Origin: Ferdinandcohnia sp036965165
Lineage (GTDB): Bacteria; Bacillota; Bacilli; Bacillales; Bacillaceae_L
Reading direction: 5' to 3'
NCBI RefSeq assembly: GCF_036965165.1
Contig: NZ_JBALOX010000011.1
Coordinates: 1-64,000 of the forward strand
Length of the DNA: 64,000 bases
Shown: positions 27,101 to 34,936 of the stretch, one piece after another
Numbering within the stretch: position 1 is the first letter of the stretch
Layout: each line of letters starts with the position of its first letter
Translations under genes and position numbers: made by a program
The notes under the pieces: generated by a model
Database searches by the model: none
What the model was told of the DNA's origin: nothing
Seen by the model: the letters and a program-made list of their open reading frames with translations, nothing else

Positions 27101-28831
27101 ATCTACGTTTGGTTCATCATTATAATAAGCAACCGAAATCTCTTTATGTGTGTTCGTTCCAATCACAAGTCCACGCATGCTGGCATTTGCCATGCCGTCA
27201 CTGAAGATGCGAACGATATTCTTATTTTCTACCAAATTAGAGCCATAGTTCGCGTTAAAATCAGCAACGGTCTTTCCACCGTTTTGGGTATTGATAATCC
27301 ATAAGACAAGCGTTTCCCCTGCTGGAATCACGACATCCTCTGGGACAGACGGCCAGACAACATCTGTTCCAGGGTCTGTTCCGTATCTGTAATACATTTT
27401 ATAATTTTTAAAATCGATTGCTTCACTGCTGTTATTGTAGATTTCGATAAATTCATAGCCATCAGCTGACCCTACATTCGTTGAATCAGGGACAAGCTCT
27501 GTGACAAGCAAATGGGGGATTTTTGAAAAATCAACCTCGGGCTGCACGACCTGAATCGTATATTCATCGGTTTTTTCAGTATTTACACCATCACTTGCTT
27601 CGAGATAATAGGTGATTTCTTCATACACATGAAAACCTGGAATTTCCGCTGTATAGGTTTGCTCGTTTGGACTCATTGGTAATGACGTGAATACATTCGA
27701 GTCGCCATTTTTATAAAAAAGCGTCACACTTGGAATGGCGAGATTATCCGTGACGTTCGCCTCGATTTGGATTGGCATCAGAGGCTTGCTGCTTGTGATT
27801 GGTGTATGTGTAATCACAGGTGCTTCTGTATCCTCAGGTACATCCGGTAAATTCACCGGTGTTTCTGGGACTTGTGTTTGCCTGATTTCACCTGGAGTTG
27901 GCTGTGCTAGTACTCGGTGCTTCAGCATTTCAGTTCCTGTTTCAGGGTATTGATAGTCGACAACTGCTCCTGTATTATCAGTTTCCCCATCTAGATAGCT
28001 AGCAGAAATGATTTCAGTACCTTGAAGGCTTTTAATGACGAGGGCGCGATTGCCGCCATTTGCAAAGCCAGGAAAAACATCTGAAAATTGGACGACTTTT
28101 TCCTCCGGTAAATCAGTTCCAAAATTCGCGTTAAAATCAGCTAACGTTTTGTTTCCGTTATTAAACCAAAAAACGAGAGTTTCCTGTGGTTTCATGGTTG
28201 TTGCAGGGATTTGAAATAACAAATCTTTCCCAGTGTCAGTATAACGATATGTAAACGTGTAATTTGTTAATGTTTGCGGTTGATTGGTGTTATTGTATAG
28301 CTCAAAATACTCGTAATAGTCAGTTCCAGCACCCTTTGAGTTCGGTGAAACTTCCGTAATGAGAAGGTGTGGAAGACTATCAAAGTTTACCTCTGTTGAT
28401 TGAGTTTTTTCGCTAGTTGGTGTAGGTGTTTCCTCCATGATTGTTGTGTTGTCTTCAGTTGGTGGTACCTCTTCTGTTATTGTCTCGTCTTGAGTCTCAG
28501 GCTGTTCCTGAGTTGCCGGGGCTGACTCAGTTTCGGGATCTTCCTGGGTTACTGACTCGGTTGATTGTTCTTCTTGGATCTCAGGTTCTTCTTTTTCCCC
28601 AGTTTCAATCTGGTTGGTTGGTTCTTCTGTAGGTGATTCCTCCACCTGTAATGTTTCATCCTCAGATGATTGGTTCGGTGCCTGCTGTGCAGAATTATTT
28701 GACTGAGCTTCCTCCGCAAATATCATTTTCGGCCCCAATGCAAGACTCACATTGGACAGTAAAATGGTTAGGACGAAACTGACAATCAATCCTTTTTTCA
28801 GCTTGTTCCTCACTCGTTTCCCTAAAATCAT
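24143..28831 (-). CDS. Giant secreted lamin-tail / metallophosphoesterase protein
   Basis: Secreted protein of about 1562 residues. Signal peptide (about 15-40), Glu/Thr/Pro-rich linker (45-140), lamin-tail domain 1 (about 145-315), Ig-like domain, lamin-tail domain 2 (about 435-605), several Ig-like domains, then a calcineurin-like metallophosphoesterase (about 1215-1470) with the motifs WMSDTQF, HTGDLVN, AGNHDVD and LSGHYHE, and a short C-terminal Ig-like domain. All metal ligands are present, so it may be an active phosphodiesterase or nucleotidase outside the cell. No LPXTG or C-terminal anchor is seen. ATG at 28831, eight bases after AGGAGG, is the start. It follows the Ig-repeat gene but lies beyond two terminators, so it has its own promoter. 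Confidence 0.82.
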   Translation of the reverse strand: MILGKRVRNKLKKGLIVSFVLTILLSNVSLALGPKMIFAEEAQSNNSAQQAPNQSSEDETLQVEESPTEEPTNQIETGEKEEPEIQEEQSTESVTQEDPETESAPATQEQPETQDETITEEVPPTEDNTTIMEETPTPTSEKTQSTEVNFDSLPHLLITEVSPNSKGAGTDYYEYFELYNNTNQPQTLTNYTFTYRYTDTGKDLLFQIPATTMKPQETLVFWFNNGNKTLADFNANFGTDLPEEKVVQFSDVFPGFANGGNRALVIKSLQGTEIISASYLDGETDNTGAVVDYQYPETGTEMLKHRVLAQPTPGEIRQTQVPETPVNLPDVPEDTEAPVITHTPITSSKPLMPIQIEANVTDNLAIPSVTLFYKNGDSNVFTSLPMSPNEQTYTAEIPGFHVYEEITYYLEASDGVNTEKTDEYTIQVVQPEVDFSKIPHLLVTELVPDSTNVGSADGYEFIEIYNNSSEAIDFKNYKMYYRYGTDPGTDVVWPSVPEDVVIPAGETLVLWIINTQNGGKTVADFNANYGSNLVENKNIVRIFSDGMANASMRGLVIGTNTHKEISVAYYNDEPNVDDTIANKGIVYLYPTDKSTLSKKVGILDATPGKVEGFQVPSQPVQIEEDTVPPTIENLTAITEVNQKDNIDIVANVTDDKEVKSVRLYYKINHQDEYSEAILQENYDDLLYHHTIYSPDLIGHEYVDYYFVVSDGKNEVKSETYRVTITNDLDDSSLRLNLKDGEMLRGEKIIKATSAVDSPDKMKLFIDGSEVKEGVYPSIEHTAYFAFEVNGLNTYFQNAVTMGEEVLYVMDKDWLTQWKTFSIPIEPERLPVGETTITVRSGNKASPFDLGSAENRDDYDLRNVRLVLADGTVIKDPNFSDPARILKMNDNNPFVDFTFTITEKEAHSLTYKWDTTFVKDKKHKVLVQDADEEIAAEVLVDNTAPDIKTNLKKKAYKGAFTIEVDVKDKLSGIEKVIVTLDGKEIQVPFETASSKLEAGKHELKVAATDKVGNEKEEVFQFEVADENPMKPELVSPKLNAHVDGNPVLQVKVKDPTNDQLDVTFYEAYQYDVNSGVKGFKNAGDFEPPQEMIPDGEKAFTSEDTSLVSKADGKYLVSDSDTQFPYHRFEVTVDASLDEKDLVELLWKGNSLEGRKVSMYAWNHITEKWTLIDFKVAGKEDFELSGEVGVGDFVRESKINVIVQDEIPSTTDEYDYTFVWMSDTQFYSESYPYIFDRQTEWIAEMKDKLKIKYVFHTGDLVNKSNQEYQWKNADKAMKVLDDNNIPYGVLAGNHDVDQVSNDYSQFYKYFGENRFKDKPYYGGSYLNNRGHYDLISAGGNDYIMVYLGWGVTDEGIQWVNDVLAAHPDRKAILSFHEYMLATGTRHPLGDKLFNEIVVPNKNVIMVLSGHYHEAQTLVDEIDDDGDGVPDRTVTQMLADYQAGPEGGQGYMRLLHFDQDHNRIVVNTYSPYLNQYNYYKPDFYPEKDEFVIEMDLAPVTKRVATDYFAVNVYTDHEIGTTKAKSGKIAEVVWKGLEKNRSYSWYAVVKDKYTGRTVSDIWTFRK

Positions 28832-28990
28832 TTCATGTTCCTCCTGCAATTTTTATCTTCAATGTAAATCTTATCTGTATACTGTTAATAGCTTGTAAAC
28901 TTACGGTAAAAATTATGATAAAATTGGTAGGAATAGGAATTTAGACTTAGATTTTGTTTTTCAGTTAGTTCATACTTACTATTCGAAATT
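28832..28990. other. Promoter-side spacer of the metallophosphoesterase gene
   Basis: AT-rich spacer between the terminator at 28991 and the start of the giant metallophosphoesterase gene. It should contain that gene's promoter, but I could not choose between several weak AT-rich -10 candidates. Confidence 0.3.
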
Positions 28991-29019
28991 AAAAAAAGAC
29001 GACTGTAAAAGTCATCTTT
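28991..29019 (-). terminator. Terminator behind the 41-codon frame
   Basis: On the minus strand the stem AAAGATGACT / AGTCGTCTTT (G-U allowed) is followed by seven T. It lies 18 bases after the stop codon of the 41-residue frame. Confidence 0.7.
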
Positions 29020-29036
29020 GGTTTCGGGATATGTTT

Positions 29037-29162
29037 TTATACTTCAAATGAAGATACATAATTAATTGTAAGGTTTCGAGCAAAATTAGTAGATGATATC
29101 CCAGACAATAGTTGTGACCCAACTAAAGCGATATCGATTCTAATCGATAGAATTTCTAACAT
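29037..29162 (-). CDS. Possible 41-residue peptide between two terminators
   Basis: A short frame starts with ATG at 29162, eight bases after GAGG, and ends just before a terminator. The predicted product is hydrophobic and serine-rich (MLEILSIRIDIALVGSQL...) and I do not recognise it. It begins 30 bases beyond another strong terminator (29187-29217), which makes it a candidate independent mini-transcript. It could equally be a random open frame. Confidence 0.3.
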   Translation of the reverse strand: MLEILSIRIDIALVGSQLLSGISSTNFARNLTINYVSSFEV

Positions 29163-29186
29163 ACGCATCGCCTCAAACTTTTTTTC

Positions 29187-29217
29187 AAAAACAGGCATTC
29201 GCTTGAACTGCGAATGC
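29187..29217 (-). terminator. Strong terminator of the Ig-repeat gene
   Basis: On the minus strand a perfect 11-bp stem CAGGCATTCGC / GCGAATGCCTG with loop AGTTCAA is followed by TTTTTG. It lies about 80 bases after the stop codon of the giant Ig-repeat gene, separated from it by a dispersed-repeat copy. Confidence 0.85.
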
Positions 29218-29290
29218 CTGAGGCCCACACGATGCGGGTCACAAAGACGTTGCCACAGGACGTGGCGTTCTTAGTCTTTGATCTTATGTT
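29218..29290 (+). repeat. Dispersed hairpin repeat, copy A
   Basis: The segment GGCCCACACGATGCGGGTC...GTTGCCACAGGACGTGGCGTTCTTAGTC closely matches 39107-39175 and, less well, 39221-39290. The minus strand of 48412-48440 shares the GCCACAGGACGTGGC hairpin. Each copy has two small stems (CCCAC/GTGGG type and GCCAC/GTGGC). Confidence 0.8.
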
Positions 29291-29296
29291 CCAATG

Positions 29297-32200
29297 TTAC
29301 ATATCCTTCGCGTCTCTTCTTCGGATAATGCTTCGACGTAGCGCGACAGCACTAGCTGCTGCTGCACCGACAAGTCCAACCATTGTGCCCGCAAATAACG
29401 GTTTATTCTCGTAAAACTTCACGAGTACGCTTTTCTCAATGATTTCGAATTCCATGACTTCATTTTTCTCGTTACCCGCTTCATCAACAGCTAATACTTC
29501 AATCTTGTATTGGTTGATATCAGAAAGTGTAACGGTAATCACTTTTGTACCGTTCACTTCTTTTACATCACCGTTAAAGAGCTCTCCATTGATCATCACA
29601 GACTTGAGGGCATCACTTGGATTATCAAGGCTGATGGAGATCGTCACTGGGTCACGATATGTTTCGTTTCTTTCCACGCCATCGAAAAGAACTTTCGGAG
29701 GTGTTTTATCAATAATAAACTCAACACTTAGCTGCTGGATATTTCCTGCTTTATCCTTTACCTCGAAGAAAAGTACGTGCTTTCCTTCTTCCTCAATCGG
29801 ATCGCCTAAGTTATAAGGCTGACCATTCAAGGTTTGTGAAATGATATCATAGGCATTTAGATCCTCAATCAACAGCTCTGGAAGCAAGCTTTCCTTGAAA
29901 TATTTCTCTGAAATAGCTTCCTTAAATTTAATAACTGGGGCTGTTTTATCAATTGTAAACACGATTGTTCGGGATGACACATTGTTTGCTAAGTCATAAA
30001 TCTCAGCTTTTAAAATGTAATCTCCTTCATCACTTAGCTGCAACCCATTTACATACGGGCGACCATTCAGTGTTACTCTTGAACGACTTGAATCAAGATA
30101 GCGGTCTGAATAAGTTACATTCGGCATTTGATTCTTGTTAAAGAATCCATCAATAACACCTGTAATATTCAACAACGGTTTTGTTGTATCAAGGATAAAA
30201 CTAATATCGATTGTTGATTCATTTCCTGCTTTATCTCGTGCAAGAACACTGAATTTGTACGCCATTTCAAGTGAAGCCGTTGGAATTCTGCCTGTCACAT
30301 TTGAACCATTCATCGTTACCGAAACGATTGTGTCTTCAGCTTGGTCAAGCGCAAATTCAGGTGTGAACACTTCATTTATATACTCGCCATCCTTAATGAC
30401 ACGGCTTTGACCTTTAAATTTCGGTGTGATGACTGGAGCTGTTTTATCGATTGTAAAAGCAATCTGGTTGGTGAACTGGTTGCCCGCTTTGTCAATTGCT
30501 TCAACATGGATGACATAGTCACCTTCCTGGCTAAAATTATGGCTGAGTCTTGCTGTCTGATTCGCTACCGCAAAACCACCAGCATTATAGCTTCTTCCAT
30601 TTCGTGTCACGTTGATACGATTCATATCAAGGTTCACATCACGTATCGTGACACTAACTGGTTTATCTACATTATAATGTGCCGCATTTTCTACACCCGT
30701 AATTTCGATCGCAGGCTTTGTTGTATCGATTGTAAATGTCTTGTTCGCATTGATTGGACCGTTTCCAGCCTTATCTTTTGCGCTAATGGCAATCGTGTAC
30801 AAGCCATCATCATTAAAATTGTAGCTTAAGCTAGAAAAAATATTGCTGTTTTTCCATGCTCCGATGTTAAATGCCTTGCCATCCTTTGTCGCAGAAAGCG
30901 AAACATCGTTCGTACCAAAATTCAATTCATCAACAGAAACCGTTACCCGCTTGCCAGTTGGGTTAAAGGACTGGTGGTCAACACCATCAATTTTTACAAC
31001 CGGATTGGTTTTATCGATGATGAACGCAATTTCATCATGTGTCGTTTTGTTGCCTGATTTATCAGTTGCATTGAAGTATAGGACGTAACTGCCTTCTTCT
31101 TTAAAATTATGGGTTAGGCTTGCTTTCGTTCTAGACTGTTCCGGTGCACCAACCTCATACGCTTTGCCATTCTTTGTCACGCGTATTGACGTTTGGTCAA
31201 TGTTTGCATCGGTTACTTCGAATGAAACTTGCTTGCTCACATTGTAATCCGTCATATGCTCGACGCCTGTGATTTTTAAGGCAGGAGAACTTTCGTCAAT
31301 TGTGAATGTAACTTCCTTTGCATCCGCAATGTTACCCGCCGCATCCCTCGAGGATACCTTAATCACATAGTCTCCGTCCTTATTAAAAAGGTGACCTAGC
31401 TTCGAAGTAGTTCCATATTCATCCCATGTTCCAACATCAAATGGTTTACCGTTTTTTGTCACATTAATTGTTACATCATTATTTAAGTAATTTAATTCAT
31501 CAACTTGAATTTCTACCCATTGCTCTTTGGAATTAAATTCTTTAAAGTCTTTACTCACATTAACCTTAATTACTGGTGGTGTCTCGTCAACTGTAAAGTT
31601 TAACGTGTCAGTGTTACTAACATTCCCAGCTTTATCAACTGCACTAACAGATACATGGTATTTTCCGTCTTCATTAAAGCTATGCTTTAGCTGAGAGATC
31701 GTACCAGTATTCTTCCAAGTTCCAAGACTATAAGATTTACCATCCTTCGTAACATTTATTACAACCTTATTGTTTTCATAATGCTTCTCATCTACTTTGA
31801 TAGTTAATTCCTTGCCTCTTTTGACGAAAGCATTATCTTTGATTCCACCTTCATCGCCAGATACAGTCACTTTAGGAGCTACTCTATCAATTGTAAATGT
31901 TAACGTTTCACTTGTATTAGCTTTATGGTCATCTGCTGCATATACAGTTACTTTGTATTCTCCATCCTCTTTAAAGGTTAGCTCTTGCTTTTTACCTTTA
32001 ATCCACCACCACTCGTATAAGTTCTTCCAGCCTTCTGGACCCTCAACGTCTATAATCGTTTCACCGTCACGAGTAACTGTTAATCTAAGTGATGATTCGT
32101 CTAAGGTATAATCTTCAACTGAAGCATTAACTGTAATTCCGTTTTTGAAATTTTCATCCATTTCTTTTTTATTGTAGTGCTTATTGTTTTCTGCACCGGT

Positions 32201-34242
32201 AATATTAATCTTTGGACCAACCTGGTCAATTGTAAATGTTACCTCAACCTCTTCTGCTGTATTTTTCGCAAAGTCAGTTGAATTAACCTTTAGCTTGTAA
32301 ACTCCATCATCAGCAAATGTGAGCTCTTTTATAGCTTTATTACCGTCTACATTAAAATCCTTTTTTGTTTCGGGAACTTTGTTATCTTTCGTTATAGTAT
32401 AAGTCGAGTTGTCTAAATCAAAGTTACTTTCTGTAATACTAACAATAACTTTTTGTTTTTTATTAAAATCTCTTTGCCCCTCTTCTGCATCAACAAAAGA
32501 AATGTTTATGTCTGGAGGAAGGTTATCGATTGTAAAAGCAATTGTTTGCGTTGCAGTAGCATTACCTTGACTATCTGTTGCATTTAATGTGATAGTGTAT
32601 TCACCATTCTCGATAAATGTATGTGTAGCTTCAGCAGTAATCGTACTTCCCTCAATCATTGTAAAAGGAATCGTAGTACTAGTTCCATCTTTTGTAATCT
32701 TTGCCGACGTTTGCTCTAAATCTAAATGTAAGTCCTCAACTTTTATTTTTACTTTTTGTTGATCTACACNNTATAATATTTTTTATCCTCAACACCCTCA
32801 ACTGTAATTCTTGGTGCATCCTTATCTACAGTAAAGGAGATTTCTTCAGGTCCCGCTTTATTTCCTGCCTTATCAGTAGATTCAAGTTTAACAACATATG
32901 AACCTTCATCTTCAAATTTGTAAACTTTTGTAGCTTTTTTTCCCGAAGAATCCAATTCTAAATTTTCAACTTCATATGTTTCACCATTTCTTGTTACTGT
33001 AAGGCTGGTCTGTGATAAATCGAAATTTGGATCTTCCGCAGTTATTGTCACATTTTTTGGTTTTGTTATTTCGGTTTCATCAGAACTTATTGAAAGGGTT
33101 GGTGCCTCATGGTCAACTGTGAAGGAAAATTTATCTAACCTATAGGTCTTCCCATTGGGATGCCAATCTGTTACTACAACATTAATATCATATTTTCCGA
33201 TAGGAAATTGATGTGTTAGGGTTGCAGTTCTTTTTAAAATGCTAAATTTGAAACTTTCGTCGTCTAGCTTATATGGCTCACCATCTCTATCTGCCGTTAA
33301 GGTTATCGTCTTAATAGATATATTACTATCAACCTTTAGCTCTAATTCTTGTGCATTGGTGACACCGTTATGTGATACTTCGGATGCTTTGTCAGCCTCC
33401 TTTTTAACAACCGATAATTTTGGTGCATTTTTATTGATTGAGAAGGTTATACTTTCACTAGATTCAGTATCTTTATTACCAACTTTGTCCTCTGTTTTTA
33501 CAGCTAGCTGATATTCTCCTTCTTCACTAAAGGAATAATCATAGATTGTTAGTTCTCCATTATGGCTTATACTTGGTGTTACTTTTTTGTAATCTTTATC
33601 ATTTCTTACGATGCTGATATCGGCATCATCTAAATTCAAATTTTTCTCAGTCACATTTACCTTTAAACTTAAACCAACAGAATGTACCCGGTCATCTACA
33701 TATTCAGTACCGTCTTGGTTAAATATCTCTACAATAGGTGCTGTAGTATCTTTTATAAGTGAAAAGTCCCTTGGATGGTCTGGCAAATCCCAAGAAATAT
33801 TTTTCTTAGTATTTATTTTTAGTTTTAATTCCCCATCTGGAGTATTTTCATTAACAGGAATCGTTACTAAATATTTTCCTGTTCCCACCGCTCCAGGAAG
33901 TTCATTAATAGTAATTCCTACTTCTTTAATTTCTGAATCTTCCCTTACCGATACCTCAACAGGTACTTCTGATGTATTCGTAACACCTTCTTGAACGTTT
34001 TCGCTTAAATCCACTTCAAATGATATCTTATTTCCATGGGCATTCGTTATCCATTCTTTATTTAAGTCTATCTGATTATTCGTATCCCAAATATCACCAT
34101 TAAAGGTAATCTTCATTATGGTTTCAGGTGAAGAAAATGCCTTACCACTAGACAAAACCGCCGACAGCACCAACACAAACGCAATCGGTATCCAGAAGAT
34201 CGATTTATTTTTTCGGTAGCTTTTTGAGATCATTGCTATCAC
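29297..34242 (-). CDS. Giant membrane-anchored Ig-repeat surface protein (split by an assembly gap)
   Basis: One gene of about 1648 codons, apparently broken into 492- and 1120-residue frames only by the two N at 32770-32771. Adding one base joins the frames through an intact repeat (YY..VDQQKVKIKVEDLHLDL). An N-terminal hydrophobic segment (about 15-36) is followed by a pre-domain and about 15 Ig-like repeats of 80-100 residues, each with DKAGN and FTID-type motifs, then a C-terminal membrane span with a basic tail (LRRSIIRRRDAKDM). The outside part should project through the cell wall. GTG at 34242 overlaps the stop of the upstream gene. Its position in the T7SS locus and double membrane anchor recall EsaA/YueB, without recognisable homology. 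Confidence 0.8.
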
Positions 34243-34796
34243 TTTACTACGCTCCTTTGTTCAATCTGTTTATTTGTATGAATGATCATTACATCCACTT
34301 CGATTTGGAAATCAGACTCTTCCTCAGGTTCAGTAAGAATGGCGGTTTCACCATCACCTTCGAGTAGGATCGATGTTTCGTCCTCATCAACTAGCAATGT
34401 CGTCTCATCGTCATCCTGTAAAAGGGCCATTTCCTCAAATAAAAGCGAGGTTTCCTCCAATAATGAAGTTTCTTCCCCTGCCAGTAGAGCCGTAGGTGCG
34501 ATGTTCGTTTCTTCATGAAAGGAGGTGGACTTGAGCTCATGGCTTATGAGGGCTGTGTCCTCAACTGCTGCCGCAACCAGAACCTCTTTTTTCCGTAGCT
34601 TGATTTCACTTGTTGTTCGCTTCGTTTCCTGGGCTTCTAGGGAAATGCGGTCGTTATTCCTCTTTCTCTTAAATCGATTTCCCGTAAGGTCTGCAAAAAC
34701 TTGAGAGATTTGTAGCTTCATATAGACGATAATCGAGATGAAAAGCGTGATCAGCGCGCCTGCTAATCCCCCATAAAACATTATTTGATATTCCAA
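34239..34796 (-). CDS. Membrane protein with repeated acidic threonine motifs (candidate kinase substrate)
   Basis: About 185 residues, family not recognised. An N-terminal membrane span (about 8-30) is followed by a basic stretch and a cytoplasmic tail with about eight copies of [DE]-[DE]-T-x-[LI]-[LI]-like motifs: EDTALI, EETNI, APTALL, EETSLL (twice), DETTLL, DETSIL, GETAIL. Acidic ETTxL-type threonines are known phosphosites and FHA ligands in GarA/OdhI-type proteins. The gene lies directly after a membrane Ser/Thr kinase and one base-pair overlap region before the giant fibre gene. I infer a multivalent phosphothreonine scaffold. TTG at 34796 (after AAGGAGG) is the start; the longer frame reads through a dispersed repeat. 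Confidence 0.65.
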   Translation of the reverse strand: MEYQIMFYGGLAGALITLFISIIVYMKLQISQVFADLTGNRFKRKRNNDRISLEAQETKRTTSEIKLRKKEVLVAAAVEDTALISHELKSTSFHEETNIAPTALLAGEETSLLEETSLLFEEMALLQDDDETTLLVDEDETSILLEGDGETAILTEPEEESDFQIEVDVMIIHTNKQIEQRSVVK

Positions 34797-34815
34797 TCGA
34801 GTGCCCTCCTTCATT

Positions 34816-34933
34816 GAAAAGCGCAATGCGCCACATATCGGCGACAAGCATAAGATAAGCGCTGATAGAAGGTGCATTTTACCTTCCGAAGCGATTGGCT
34901 AGACCAGAGAGCCGATGGCGCCTGGAGCTAGAC
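34816..34933. repeat. Dispersed palindromic repeat, copy E
   Basis: The outer ends GAAAAGCGCAATGCGCC and GGCGCCTGGAGCTAGAC are shared with 36896-36963 and, more loosely, 48385-48525. The interior contains CGGCGACAAGC and AGCGCTGATAGAAGG. It fills the spacer between the kinase stop codon and the ribosome-binding site of the threonine-motif protein. Confidence 0.8.
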
Positions 34934-34936
34934 AAC

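Noticed and set aside
29214..29414. 66-codon plus-strand frame
   Set aside because: It begins in the dispersed repeat copy A and runs antisense to the Ig-repeat gene.
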